A DNA stretch of 64,000 nucleotides. Origin: Chromohalobacter nigrandesensis. GTDB taxonomy: Bacteria > Pseudomonadota > Gammaproteobacteria > Pseudomonadales > Halomonadaceae. Under the pieces are notes generated by a model. That model saw nothing but the letters and a program-made list of their open reading frames with translations, was not told the DNA's origin and made no database searches. This document shows, one piece after another, positions 18,744 to 27,732 of the stretch. The position numbers and the translations under genes were made by a program. The DNA is taken from positions 62,001 through 126,000 of the forward strand of contig NZ_JAKGAM010000010.1 of NCBI RefSeq assembly GCF_023061285.1, given 5' to 3'. Position 1 is the stretch's first letter. The number at the start of each line of letters is the position of its first letter.

Positions 18744-19706
18744 ATGACCCAACCGCACGACGCGCCGGCCATCGTGGTCGCGGCGCTCTATCAGTTCGTC
18801 ACGTTAGATGACTACGAAGCCCTGCGCGAACCGTTGCTCGAGACAATGCGCGCTCACGATGTGAAGGGCACGCTGCTGCTCGCCCAGGAAGGCATCAACG
18901 GCACCGTCTCCGGCACCCGCGAGGGCATCGACGCCTTGCTGGCGTGGCTGCGAGCCGACCCGCGCCTGGCCGCGGTCGCCCACAAGGAATCCTACTGCGA
19001 CGCGCATCCGTTCTATCGCACCAAGGTCAAGCTCAAGCGCGAGATCGTGACCCTCGGCGTCGACGGGGTGGATCCCAATCAGACGGTCGGCACCTATGTC
19101 GAGCCCGAGGACTGGAACGATGTCATCGCCGACCCGGAAGTGCTGGTCATCGACACGCGCAACGATTACGAAGTGGAAATCGGCTCGTTCGAGGGCGCCA
19201 TCGACCCGCAGACCAAGACGTTCCGCGAGTTTCCGGATTACGTCAAAGCGCATTACGACCCCGCCAAGCACAAGAAGGTGGCGATGTTCTGCACCGGCGG
19301 CATCCGCTGCGAGAAGGCCTCGAGCTTCATGCTCAATGAAGGCTTCGAGGAGGTATATCACCTCAAGGGGGGGATTCTGAGCTACCTGGAAAAAGTGCCT
19401 GAAGAGCAGTCACGCTGGCAGGGCGAATGCTTCGTGTTCGACAACCGCGTGACCGTGCGCCACGACCTCGCCGAGGGCGATTTCGAACAGTGCCACGCCT
19501 GTCGCCGGCCGATCTCCGAAGACGACATGGCCTCCGCGAAATACGAACCCGGCGTAAGCTGCCCGCACTGCTGGGACAACCTGCCGGAGAAAACCCGGAC
19601 CAGCGCCCGCGAGCGTCAACGCCAGATCGAGCTTGCCAAGCAACGCGGCGAACCGCACCCGCTGGGACGCGATCCGCGTCGTGACAAGACTGTCGAACAG
19701 ACCTGA
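18744..19706 (+). CDS. trhO: tRNA uridine(34) hydroxylase, rhodanese-domain (TrhO/YceA)
   Basis: A 320-aa enzyme that hydroxylates U34 of tRNAs on the way to 5-carboxymethoxyuridine. It has an N-terminal acylphosphatase-like domain ([16 protein letters not shown], about residues 36-51), a rhodanese domain with the active cysteine in [13 protein letters not shown] (about 178-190) and a C-terminal cysteine cluster (CHACRR ... CPHC) that probably binds zinc. The start at 18744 follows CAGGAGA by seven bases; an in-frame ATG at 18603 adds a non-conserved extension. A strong terminator follows 6 bases after the stop. Confidence 0.93.
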   Translation: MTQPHDAPAIVVAALYQFVTLDDYEALREPLLETMRAHDVKGTLLLAQEGINGTVSGTREGIDALLAWLRADPRLAAVAHKESYCDAHPFYRTKVKLKREIVTLGVDGVDPNQTVGTYVEPEDWNDVIADPEVLVIDTRNDYEVEIGSFEGAIDPQTKTFREFPDYVKAHYDPAKHKKVAMFCTGGIRCEKASSFMLNEGFEEVYHLKGGILSYLEKVPEEQSRWQGECFVFDNRVTVRHDLAEGDFEQCHACRRPISEDDMASAKYEPGVSCPHCWDNLPEKTRTSARERQRQIELAKQRGEPHPLGRDPRRDKTVEQT

Positions 19707-19711
19707 ACCAG

Positions 19712-19746
19712 AACGACAAGGCCCCTCAAAATGGGGCCTTGTCGTT
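19712..19746 (+). terminator. Rho-independent-like terminator of trhO
   Basis: AACGACAAGGCCCC and GGGGCCTTGTCGTT form a perfect 14-bp stem with a 7-base loop, 6 bases after the trhO stop. The T-run is minimal, but the stem is among the strongest in the window. Confidence 0.75.
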
Positions 19747-19768
19747 CATGGCGGGTCATGTGACCTTG

Positions 19769-20926
19769 ATGCACACTGGAACCCTCAAAAACGCGCTCTC
19801 GCGCCTGATTAATCGTGCCGCAGCAGCGGTCATGGATGACTTGCCCACCGCCTTTCATCTCCCGCAAGGCAGCCAGCAGCGCAGCGATACGCCGCTGATT
19901 CCGACCAAGGTAATCCGCGAGGCCATTGTCAATGCGTTGATGCACCGCAACTATCGCCGCCACGAGCCAGTGCAGATTATCCGTTACAGCAACCGTATCG
20001 AGATCCATAACCCAGGCTATTCACTCAAGCCCGAGGAACAGTTGGGCCAGCCGGGTAGTGCTTGGCGCAACCCGACACTAGCCGCCGTACTGCACGAGAC
20101 ACGCTATGCTGAAACCAAAGGCAGCGGCATTCGCGTCATGCGTCGCCATATGGAGCAGGCCGGGCTGACACCGCCGTTCTTTGAGTCTCAGCGCCATGAA
20201 GATCGCTTCATGACTACTCTGCTATTTGTGCACTTCCTGGACGAAGAAGCCCTCGAGTGGTTAACGCATTTCCGCCACCTACAGCTTACAGAAGAAGAGT
20301 GCCATGCTCTTCTGCTGGTACGTGAAACCGGCCGTATCACCAACGCCGACTACCGTGCCCAGAGTCGTGTCGACACCCTGACAGCCAGTCAGCATTTGGT
20401 GCGGTTGCGTGATTTTGGTCTGTTGACTCAGATTCCCAGAGGCTCGGCAACCTACTACGTTCCAGGCGAGCGCTTTCCGAATGAGACGAGCCTTACCGAC
20501 GATCTTTTCAGCTTATCTCCGGAGTCCGGCGGCTTATCTCCGGAGTCCAGCGGCTTATCTCCGGAGTCCGGCGACTTATATCCGGAGTCCGGCGGCGGTT
20601 CTATCACGCTGCGGACAGAGCTTCTAGCAGAGCTCCCGGGGCCGCTGGCCCAGCAGCTGAGCGAGTTGGGACAAAGAACTCGCGACACCTCACGTATTAG
20701 GAACATGCTTGTCTCGCTTTGTGCTCTTCGGCCCTATCGGGTCAGTGAACTCGCCCTCTTGTTACAGCGCAACCCGGAGTATCTTCAGAAACAGTATCTT
20801 AACTCGCTGCGTCGAGAAGGCTTACTGACTTATCTCTACCTGGACGACCCTAACCATCCCGATCAGGCCTATATCTCGACGCATGCTCAAGGAAGGCAGG
20901 ATGATTACACAAGCCCTGACCCATAA
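19769..20926 (+). CDS. N-terminally truncated AlbA_2/AAA_4-type ATP-binding protein (putative regulator)
   Basis: The 385-aa remainder resembles the C-terminal two thirds of AlbA_2 (Schlafen-like) / AAA_4 proteins annotated as RecG-like helicases or transcriptional regulators: LIPTKVIREAIVNALMHRNYRR, NRIEIHNPGYSL and GSGIRVMRRHMEQAGL are a GHKL-type ATP-binding core. Winged-helix segments follow (about residues 175-250 and 310-370). The AlbA_2 domain expected in front is missing, and the frame begins just beyond the trhO terminator, without a good ribosome-binding site. It is probably a decayed or translocated gene. Four copies of a seven-residue unit (LSPESGG type) lie at about residues 249-276. 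Confidence 0.6.
   Translation: MHTGTLKNALSRLINRAAAAVMDDLPTAFHLPQGSQQRSDTPLIPTKVIREAIVNALMHRNYRRHEPVQIIRYSNRIEIHNPGYSLKPEEQLGQPGSAWRNPTLAAVLHETRYAETKGSGIRVMRRHMEQAGLTPPFFESQRHEDRFMTTLLFVHFLDEEALEWLTHFRHLQLTEEECHALLLVRETGRITNADYRAQSRVDTLTASQHLVRLRDFGLLTQIPRGSATYYVPGERFPNETSLTDDLFSLSPESGGLSPESSGLSPESGDLYPESGGGSITLRTELLAELPGPLAQQLSELGQRTRDTSRIRNMLVSLCALRPYRVSELALLLQRNPEYLQKQYLNSLRREGLLTYLYLDDPNHPDQAYISTHAQGRQDDYTSPDP
20513..20596 (+). repeat. 21-bp tandem repeat, four copies, inside a coding region
   Basis: Four consecutive 21-base units (core TTATCTCCGGAGTCC) encode LSPESGG, LSPESSG, LSPESGD and LYPESGG. The units differ at one to three bases. Being a multiple of three, gain or loss of a unit keeps the frame, so copy number may vary between strains. 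Confidence 0.95.
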
Positions 20927-20946
20927 GGACTACACACGCACACCCC

Positions 20947-22161
20947 CTACAGCGTAATGACGATGCCCCCGGCCGCCAGGATCACTACCACCGCCCAGGC
21001 CGGTAGCTTCCAGACGCTCAACAGCAGAAAGCCCGTCAATGCCAGGGCAAACTCGGCAGAGCCGACCACCACGCTGGTCCAGACCGGCTGATAGAGCGCA
21101 GCCCCCAGGATCCCCACCACTGCGGCATTCGCGCCACGCATCAGTGATTGCGCGCGCTCCAGACGCCGGAAGCGGTTCCAGTAAGGCAGCACGGCCACCA
21201 GCAGCAAGAGTCCCGGTAAGAAGATCATGATGAGCGCCAACGCCGCGCCGACAAGCGGCACGGACAACGTCCCCATCTCGGCACCAAGATACGCCGCAAA
21301 GGTGAATAGCGGTCCGGGAATCGCCTGGGCAGCGCCATAGCCCGCGAGAAAGCTATCGGGTGTCACCCAGCCTGACTGGACGACTTCGCTTTCCAGCAGC
21401 GGGAGCACCACATGCCCGCCCCCGAACACCAAGGCGCCGGCGCGGTAGAAGGCGTCGATCATTGCCAGGACCGTAGACGACGACACCCAGGCCAGCCAGG
21501 GCAGCCCGATCAGCAACGCGACGAAAAATGCGGCAGCGACCTGGCCGACACGCCGCGACACCGGAAAGTGCAACTCACGCGACACGGGGCCGCCCTGATC
21601 TCGATACACTGAGTCTCCACAAAACAGCATACCGGCCACCGCACCGATCACGATGGCCGTTACCATCCCCACCGGCCCGCCGATCAGCACCACTAATAGC
21701 ACGGCCGCCAAGGCGATGCCGGCGCGCCGCTGGTCGGGGCAAAGCTTGCGCGCCATGCCCCAGACAGCGTGAGCGACGATCGCCACGGCTGCCACCTTGA
21801 GCCCATGCAGGATGCCCTCGCTGATCGGGCCATCGAGGACCGCGGCACCCGACGCGAAAAGCACCAGCACGATGGCCGAGGGCAACGTAAAGGCCGTCCA
21901 GGCAGCAGCGGCTCCCCAGCCCCCGCCTCGCAATAGCCCCAAGGCGAAGCCGACCTGGCTGCTGGCCGGGCCCGGAAGAAACTGACACAGCGCCACCAGG
22001 TCCGCGTAGTCCTCCTCCGACAACCAGCGGCGCCGCGTGACGAATTCGGCACGGAAATAGCCCAGGTGGGCAATCGGCCCACCGAAGGACGTCAGGCCCA
22101 GTATCAGAAAGGCGGAAAAGACTTCCTTGAGACGCTCAACGGAATGGCGCGCGTCCGGCAT
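20947..22161 (-). CDS. chrA: Chromate transporter-type (CHR) ion permease
   Basis: A 404-aa long-form CHR protein with two homologous halves. The first half carries TSFGGPIAHLGYFR and FLPGPASSQVGFALG (about residues 21-34 and 57-71); the second has the matching GALVFGGGHVVLPLLE and GYGAAQAIPGPLFTFAAYLG. Family members export chromate against sulfate-like anions or move other oxyanions. The start at 22161 has GGGA 8 bases ahead; a GTG at 22206 would add 15 unconserved residues. It follows allA on the same strand by 91 bp, so it is probably not functionally linked to the ureide genes. Confidence 0.85.
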   Translation of the reverse strand: MPDARHSVERLKEVFSAFLILGLTSFGGPIAHLGYFRAEFVTRRRWLSEEDYADLVALCQFLPGPASSQVGFALGLLRGGGWGAAAAWTAFTLPSAIVLVLFASGAAVLDGPISEGILHGLKVAAVAIVAHAVWGMARKLCPDQRRAGIALAAVLLVVLIGGPVGMVTAIVIGAVAGMLFCGDSVYRDQGGPVSRELHFPVSRRVGQVAAAFFVALLIGLPWLAWVSSSTVLAMIDAFYRAGALVFGGGHVVLPLLESEVVQSGWVTPDSFLAGYGAAQAIPGPLFTFAAYLGAEMGTLSVPLVGAALALIMIFLPGLLLLVAVLPYWNRFRRLERAQSLMRGANAAVVGILGAALYQPVWTSVVVGSAEFALALTGFLLLSVWKLPAWAVVVILAAGGIVITL

Positions 22162-22252
22162 CAGCGAGTCCCCTGGTCGGGCTTTATGAACACAATAAGC
22201 GATCACCGTGCATGGCCGTACCGTTGAACACCACCACAGTGTGGATACCTGC

Positions 22253-22738
22253 TTATAAACTCACCCGCGCGTCCAGCGGGTATTCCTCGCAGTTGTTGCC
22301 CTCGCCGGCACGATCCACCACCAGGAACTCGCCTTCCACATCGAGCACCGAGTGAATGGCGTGCCAGGTCCCGGCGCGATAGTTGACGCCCTGGCGACCG
22401 TCGGTGACGAACGCGTGCACATCTCCAAGCTCGATGCGCTCCCCTGGCGGCGCGACGACGACGATGAAGCGCTCGCCGTGCAACGGCATGAACGCCTGGC
22501 TGCCGAGCGGGTGACGCTCCAGCAACGTGAGGGTCAGCGGCAGTGCCACGGGTTGGCTGACGAAAACGCTGATGATCGGCCGTGCGCCCTCGCCGAGCGT
22601 CTCGATCCGCGCCAGATCGTGATAACGCTGCGTGCGGCCATTATTGATGGGAAAGCTATCGGCATTATGACGCTCGATGACATCGCCGAACGGCGCGAAC
22701 GCCTCGTCGGTCAGCGGTTGGGCGGTAAGTTCGAGCAT
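22253..22738 (-). CDS. allA: Ureidoglycolate lyase
   Basis: A 161-aa cupin-fold enzyme that splits (S)-ureidoglycolate into glyoxylate and urea, the last step of the ureide pathway. Family blocks are PLTDEAFAPFGDVIE (N-terminus), HPLGSQAFMPLHGERFIVVVAP (about residues 77-98) and NYRAGTWHAIHSVLD (about 120-134). It starts 21 bases downstream of allE, forming an operon in which the product of AllE's step, ureidoglycolate, is the substrate of AllA. Confidence 0.93.
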   Translation of the reverse strand: MLELTAQPLTDEAFAPFGDVIERHNADSFPINNGRTQRYHDLARIETLGEGARPIISVFVSQPVALPLTLTLLERHPLGSQAFMPLHGERFIVVVAPPGERIELGDVHAFVTDGRQGVNYRAGTWHAIHSVLDVEGEFLVVDRAGEGNNCEEYPLDARVSL

Positions 22739-22759
22739 GCGTTCTCCTCAGAGGATGTC

Positions 22760-23605
22760 TCAGCTCAAGCGCAGCTTCATGTGCCGATTCACGTCCTTGT
22801 AGAGCAGATAGCGAAACGGCCCCGGCCCGGCGGCGTAGCAGGATTGCGGACAGAACGCGCGCAGCCACATGTAGTCGCCGGCCTCGACCTCGACCCAATC
22901 CTGATTGAGATGGTAGATCGCGCGGCCCTCCAATACGTAGAGGCCATGCTCCATGACGTGAGTCTCGTCAAAGGGGATCACCCCACCCGGCTGGAAGGTG
23001 ACGATATTGACGTGCATATCGTAGCGCACATCCTGCGGATCGACAAAACGCGTCGTGGCCCATTTGCCATCGGTGTCCGGCATGGCGATCGGCGCTATAT
23101 CGTTCTCGTTGGTGACGAACGCCTCGGGCATGTCCAATCCCTCGACATGCTCGTAAGCCTTGCGAATCCAGTGGAAGCGCACCGGCGCATCGCTGTCGTT
23201 GCGCAATTGCCAATCGGCGCCCGGCGGCAGAAAGGCGTAACCGCCCGGCGCCATCGCATGCGCCTGACCATCTAGGATCAACATCATCTCGCCCTCGACC
23301 ACGAACAGCACGCCCTCGGCGCCTTCATCCGGCTCCGGTCGCTCGCTGCCGCCCCCGGGCAAGACCTCCATGATGTACTGCGAAAACGTCTCCGCGAAGC
23401 CGGAAAGCGGTCGCGAAAGTATCCACAACCGCGTCTTTTCCCAATGCGGTAGAAAACTGGTGACGATATCGCTCATCACGCCTTTCGGGATCACCGCATA
23501 CGCCTCGGTGAACACCGCTCGACCATGAATCAACTGGCTCTGCGGCGGCAAGCCGCCATGGGGAGCGTAGTAGGTGTTCTGAGATGTGTCGGTACGCTGT
23601 GGCAT
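22760..23605 (-). CDS. allE: (S)-ureidoglycine aminohydrolase
   Basis: A 281-aa bicupin, Mn2+-dependent enzyme that releases ammonia from (S)-ureidoglycine to give (S)-ureidoglycolate. The C-terminal cupin has the metal-binding pattern PFDETHVMEHGLYVLEG (about residues 195-211) and VEAGDYMWLRAFCPQ. The N-terminus TYYAPHGGLPPQ is also conserved. Residue order and length match E. coli YlbA/AllE. AllE implies that allantoate is degraded by an amidohydrolase-type (AllC) enzyme rather than only allantoicase; that gene is not in the window. Confidence 0.93.
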   Translation of the reverse strand: MPQRTDTSQNTYYAPHGGLPPQSQLIHGRAVFTEAYAVIPKGVMSDIVTSFLPHWEKTRLWILSRPLSGFAETFSQYIMEVLPGGGSERPEPDEGAEGVLFVVEGEMMLILDGQAHAMAPGGYAFLPPGADWQLRNDSDAPVRFHWIRKAYEHVEGLDMPEAFVTNENDIAPIAMPDTDGKWATTRFVDPQDVRYDMHVNIVTFQPGGVIPFDETHVMEHGLYVLEGRAIYHLNQDWVEVEAGDYMWLRAFCPQSCYAAGPGPFRYLLYKDVNRHMKLRLS

Positions 23606-23692
23606 GCTTTCTCCTCAATCAAACCTCGCGACCCGGCAGAGCACCGGCGTCACACGTTCTTTTTTTGCTTATCATTTTGGCACCGGGATATC

Positions 23693-24535
23693 TCAGGGGG
23701 CTAACTCCTCCAACTCCTGATAAAGCTCCGTGACATCGCCGATTCGCGCCCGCCCCTGCGCGAGCCGACGATGCAGCATGGCATTGGCCAGCAAACTCAC
23801 CAGGCTCATGGCACTGGCATAGCTGTCGAAGGCCGAGATCGTTTCCAGCGCACACTCCAGCCGCCAGGTGACCCGATCATCATACTTTGCCGTCGTCGGA
23901 TCACCGATCAGCAACAAGCGCTCTTCGCGCTGGGCGAGTGCATCGATCAGCGTCTCGAACAATCGCGGACGGCGGCGAAAACCGATCAGCACGATCAGCG
24001 TACCCGGCTCGAGTTCAACCAGCTCCTCGGCAAGCGACTGATTGGGCGCCGGCAATAACCGCACGTTCGCTCGTGCTTGAATCAACTGCTGGCGAAAATG
24101 CAGGGCGACGGGATAACTGTTGCGGTAACCCACTACGGCCACTTCTGGTGCTTCATCCAGCGCACTGACCACCGCATCGAAAAGCGCCGGGGTAAGGCCT
24201 TCCAGACACTGGCGTAGATTATTCTGCTCGCGATCGGCATGACGCCGAAAACGTTCGATGCCGTTTTCCAGCGTTTCAGTGTTGGAGGCCAACGGCACAC
24301 CATAATGGCGCAGTTGCCGGGCATGCGCCTTGACCGCCTTGAAGTCATCAAATCCCAGGCGCTTGAACAATCGCGTCACGGTCGCCTTGGAGACACCACT
24401 GAGACGCGACAGATCGGTAGCGCTGTAGACCGCCAAGTCCTCCAGGTGCGCCAGGATGAAGTCCGCCACCCGGCGTTCCTGAGGGCCCAATTCCGAAAAT
24501 TGCTGTTGTAGTCGACGACCGATATGCGCCTGCAT
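23693..24535 (-). CDS. RpiR/MurR-family regulator
   Basis: A 280-aa regulator with an N-terminal HTH of the RpiR type (ERRVADFILAHLEDLAVYSATDLSRLSGVSKATVTRLFKRLGF, seen in short blocks at about residues 20-65) and a C-terminal SIS domain (about 110-260), which normally binds a phosphosugar or related small ligand. The start at 24535 has AAGGAA upstream. It lies between the ABC transporter genes and allE-allA on one strand, suggesting control of ureide uptake and use. RpiR-type regulators are known neighbours of purine/hydantoin genes in proteobacteria. Confidence 0.85.
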   Translation of the reverse strand: MQAHIGRRLQQQFSELGPQERRVADFILAHLEDLAVYSATDLSRLSGVSKATVTRLFKRLGFDDFKAVKAHARQLRHYGVPLASNTETLENGIERFRRHADREQNNLRQCLEGLTPALFDAVVSALDEAPEVAVVGYRNSYPVALHFRQQLIQARANVRLLPAPNQSLAEELVELEPGTLIVLIGFRRRPRLFETLIDALAQREERLLLIGDPTTAKYDDRVTWRLECALETISAFDSYASAMSLVSLLANAMLHRRLAQGRARIGDVTELYQELEELAP

Positions 24536-24578
24536 ACTGACGTTCCTTATCGTAAACACTGAAATGGAATAGTCGCCG

Positions 24579-25307
24579 CTACAGGATCGACGCGATAAAC
24601 TGGCTGAGTTCCGATGTCTTGGGCTGGGTGAACAGCGTCTGCGGGTCACCCGCCTCATGGATGTGCCCATGATGCATGAAGACCACGCGATGACTGACAT
24701 CGCGGGCGAACTTCATTTCATGCGTCACCAAAATCAACGTCATGCCCTCCGCTGCCAGGCTTTCCAGCACGTGCAGCACCTCACCCACCAGCTCAGGATC
24801 GAGCGCTGAGGTTACCTCATCGCACAGTAGTACCTTGGGCTGCATCGCCAAGGCGCGGGCAATGGCAACGCGTTGTTGTTGACCACCGGAAAGCTGCCCC
24901 GGATAGGCATCGATCTTTTCCAGCATGCCGACCTTGTCGAGCATCTGCTCGGCGACCTGACGCGCCTCGGCGCGGGGCGTCTGCTTGACCACCACCGGTG
25001 CCAGCATGACGTTCTCGATCACCGTCTTGTGCGGGAACAGGTTGAAGCTCTGAAACACCATACCGACATTCTGGCTCAGCTCTCCCGGCGACATCGCGCC
25101 ACCATCGAGACGTTGATCGGCTAGATGAATGGTACCCCAATCGTGATGCTCGAGCTGGTTGAGGCAACGCAGGAAAGTACTCTTGCCCGAGCCACTGCGT
25201 CCGATGATCGAGACCACCTCACCGGCTTCGATCTCCAGGTCGATGCCCTTGAGCACTTCCAGGTCACCGAAGGATTTATGCAGGTCGTTAACGACTACCA
25301 GCGCCAT
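24579..25307 (-). CDS. Polar amino acid-type ABC transporter ATPase
   Basis: A 242-aa ATP-binding subunit with Walker A GRSGSGKS (about residues 38-45), Q-loop VFQSFNLFPH, signature LSGGQQQRVAIARAL, Walker B VLLCDEVTSALDP and H-loop VTHE, closest in layout to GlnQ/HisP. The start at 25307 (GGAGAGAAAG upstream) overlaps the end of the adjacent permease gene by 20 bases. It is the energy-coupling subunit of the four-gene importer between 24.6 and 27.4 kb. Confidence 0.92.
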   Translation of the reverse strand: MALVVVNDLHKSFGDLEVLKGIDLEIEAGEVVSIIGRSGSGKSTFLRCLNQLEHHDWGTIHLADQRLDGGAMSPGELSQNVGMVFQSFNLFPHKTVIENVMLAPVVVKQTPRAEARQVAEQMLDKVGMLEKIDAYPGQLSGGQQQRVAIARALAMQPKVLLCDEVTSALDPELVGEVLHVLESLAAEGMTLILVTHEMKFARDVSHRVVFMHHGHIHEAGDPQTLFTQPKTSELSQFIASIL

Positions 25308-25944
25308 AGAGCTTTCTCTCCAGGTAACGGGCATAGCGGGACAGCGGATAGCAAAGGATAAAGTATCCGAGCGCCACCAGTGCGAAAATGGTGAAGGGGG
25401 CGAAGGCCGCGTTGTTGAGCATGGTGCCGGCCTTGGTCAGTTCGACGAAGCCGATCACCGATGCCAGCGCGGTGCCCTTGATGACCTGTACGGAAAAGCC
25501 GACGGTCGGCGGCACGGCCAGGCGCAGCGCCTGCGGCAGGATGACGTGGCGCATCGACTGCAGATAATTGAGGCCGAGCACGCGCGCAGCCTGCCACTGC
25601 CCGCTGGGAACCGCCTCGACACAACCGCGCCAAATGTCGCAAAGGAAGGCACTAGTGAAGAGCGTTAGCGCCACGCTGGCCGCAGTCCAGGCAGAGATGT
25701 CGAAGCCCAGCACGGCAGCGCCGAAGTAGGCCAGGAATAACTGCATCAGCAGCGGCGTGCCCTGAAACAGGTCGACGTAGAGTCGAACCAACCAGCGGAT
25801 CGGCCATAAGCCGCCCATGCGTAGCAGCGTCAACATCAAACCGACGAAGGCGCCACCAGCGAAGGCAATCAGCGACAGCACCACGGTCCAGCGCCCTGCC
25901 AGCAGCAGGTTGCGGACGATGTCCCACAGCGTGAAGTCGGTCAT
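25288..25944 (-). CDS. Amino acid-type ABC transporter permease (second)
   Basis: A 218-aa inner-membrane subunit of the HisM/GlnP type. It has the LYVDLFQGTPLLMQLFLAYFG N-terminal pattern (split here: residues about 55-75) and the EAA-loop EAVPSGQWQAARVLGLNYLQSMRHVILPQALR contacting the ATPase. Five membrane spans are predicted. It overlaps the first permease by 4 bases and the ATPase gene by 20. The two permeases are non-identical and would form a heterodimeric channel. Confidence 0.9.
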   Translation of the reverse strand: MTDFTLWDIVRNLLLAGRWTVVLSLIAFAGGAFVGLMLTLLRMGGLWPIRWLVRLYVDLFQGTPLLMQLFLAYFGAAVLGFDISAWTAASVALTLFTSAFLCDIWRGCVEAVPSGQWQAARVLGLNYLQSMRHVILPQALRLAVPPTVGFSVQVIKGTALASVIGFVELTKAGTMLNNAAFAPFTIFALVALGYFILCYPLSRYARYLERKLYGAGSR

Positions 25945-26612
25945 GATGATCCTCCCTGACGGAATGCGAACAGCCGCCGCCCGACGAACTCGAACCCCAG
26001 CCGCAGACCCACCGCCAGCAGCAGGTAAATCAGCGTGACCACCAGATACACTTCAAAGCCGCGGAAGTTGCGCGACTGGATGAAGTTGGCGGCGTAGGTC
26101 AGATCGAACACCGAAATCTGGGACACCACCGCGGAGCCCAGCATCACGATGATGCACTGGCTGATCAGTGATGGATAAACCCGTGAAAATGCCGGCACCA
26201 GCACCACATGACGAAAACTCTGCAGCCGCGACAGCCCCAGTGCACGGGCTGCTTCGTGCTGGCCGCGGGCCGTCGAATCGATGCCCGCGCGCAAAATTTC
26301 GGCTGTGTATGCGCCGAGATTCAGCACCATCGCCAACAGAGCCGCTACCGTGGCACTGATTGGCACACCCAGTGCCGGCAGCCCGAAAAACAGGAAGAAC
26401 AGCTGAACGATGAACGGTGTGTTGCGAGTCACCTCGACATAAGCACCCAGCAAGCTGCTGGCGATACCCGGCGCACCATCACGAACGTAGGCAACGACAA
26501 TCGCCAGCGCGATCCCGACGAAGGTGGTGGCGACGGTGAGCCATACCGTCGTCACCAACCCCTCGAGGATCTCGTCCAGGTACGGCAACAACGTGGAGAA
26601 ATCCAGAGTCAT
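25941..26612 (-). CDS. Amino acid-type ABC transporter permease (first)
   Basis: A 223-aa inner-membrane subunit of the HisQ/GlnP family with five predicted spans. The segment VEVTRNTPFIVQLFFLFFGLP (about residues 56-76, read in short blocks) and the EAA loop region DSTARGQHEAARALGL are diagnostic. It starts 14 bases after the binding-protein gene and overlaps the second permease by the ATGA-type junction. Confidence 0.9.
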   Translation of the reverse strand: MTLDFSTLLPYLDEILEGLVTTVWLTVATTFVGIALAIVVAYVRDGAPGIASSLLGAYVEVTRNTPFIVQLFFLFFGLPALGVPISATVAALLAMVLNLGAYTAEILRAGIDSTARGQHEAARALGLSRLQSFRHVVLVPAFSRVYPSLISQCIIVMLGSAVVSQISVFDLTYAANFIQSRNFRGFEVYLVVTLIYLLLAVGLRLGFEFVGRRLFAFRQGGSS

Positions 26613-26626
26613 GGCGAATCATCCAC

Positions 26627-27442
26627 TCAGGAGGAAAGATCATCAGGCAGTGCAGTGTGGAACCACTTCTGCGACATCGCTTCCAGCATGCCATCTTGTT
26701 TGGCTCGTTCGATCAGTTCGTTGACCCGGGTCTTGAGCGCCGTGTTGTCTTGGTTCAGGCCGATGTAACAGGGCGAGTTCTTGATCCGGAAGACCATGGT
26801 CGGCGCGCGCTCGGCGTTGCGCTCGGCGATCTGTGCCGCCACCACGTTGCCGGTGGCGATGTAGTCGACCTGGCCGGAAAGGAAGGCGGATATGGTGGTG
26901 GCGTTGTCCTCGAAGCGCTGAATGGTGGTATCGCCAGGTGCCAGATCGGAAAGCTCCATGTCCTCGACCGAACCGCGGGTCACGCCGATGGTCTTGCCGG
27001 CAAGGCCCGCCGCCAACTCTATCGGTTCAGCCTCGGGCGTGCCGAAAATGCCTAGGAAGAACGGCGCGTAGGCATCGGTGAAGTCGATCACTGCGGCGCG
27101 CTCGGGATTTTTGCCCAGGCTGGAAATCACCAGGTCGACCTTGTCCGTCTGCAGAAACGGTATGCGGTTGGCACTGGTGACCGTCACGAGCTTCAGATCG
27201 ACATCCATTTGATCGGCCAGGTACTGGGCCATATCGATGTCATAGCCCTGCGGTTGCAGATCGGTACCCACTGAGCCGAACGGCGGAAAATCCTGTGGCA
27301 CGGCCACGCGCAGGGTGCCGCGCTGTTCGATGGTGTCCAGGTCGCTGGCCTGTACCGCGACGGCGGCCAGACTCGTCACGACGACGCAACTGAGTGCCAG
27401 TACGAGCTGGCGGCAGAAACGGTTCTTGGCGAAGGCGAACAT
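26627..27442 (-). CDS. Amino acid-type ABC transporter binding protein near ureide genes
   Basis: A 271-aa family 3 periplasmic binding protein. The signal peptide (residues about 1-30, ending VAVQA) precedes LDTIEQRGTLRVAVPQDFPPFG and the DFTDAYAPFF segment; the FEDNATTISAFLSGQVDY block is the second lobe. The start at 27442 has AGGAG upstream; GTG/ATG sites up to 27478 would put extra residues ahead of the signal peptide. First gene of the importer that precedes rpiR-allE-allA, so the ligand may be a ureide (allantoate, ureidoglycolate) or an amino acid; this is inference from position. Confidence 0.88.
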   Translation of the reverse strand: MFAFAKNRFCRQLVLALSCVVVTSLAAVAVQASDLDTIEQRGTLRVAVPQDFPPFGSVGTDLQPQGYDIDMAQYLADQMDVDLKLVTVTSANRIPFLQTDKVDLVISSLGKNPERAAVIDFTDAYAPFFLGIFGTPEAEPIELAAGLAGKTIGVTRGSVEDMELSDLAPGDTTIQRFEDNATTISAFLSGQVDYIATGNVVAAQIAERNAERAPTMVFRIKNSPCYIGLNQDNTALKTRVNELIERAKQDGMLEAMSQKWFHTALPDDLSS

Positions 27443-27732
27443 GCTGAATCTCCTGAAGGGAGCATGCGTTGTGGTCATGGCAGAGAAACGATTGGCGACT
27501 TCTCTACCGGATAGGAAACGTTTGTTTCACATCCCGACATAGCAAGCTTGGCGCCAACCCAGCTCCGATTGTTGTCGATTCAGGGAGTTAGCCGACAGCA
27601 CCGGCCGAAGTTCGTCTTATCAGGAATTCAGACAACGGAGCAAATGACCGGATCAGGGACACGAAACCACTCGCACGCACCATAAAAGAGCGTGATTGAC
27701 GCTAGATTCGGGGGTGCGGAACACTCGGTTGG

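Noticed and set aside
20513-20596. Short repeats considered as a CRISPR array
   Set aside because: Units are tandem with no spacers and encode an in-frame heptapeptide.
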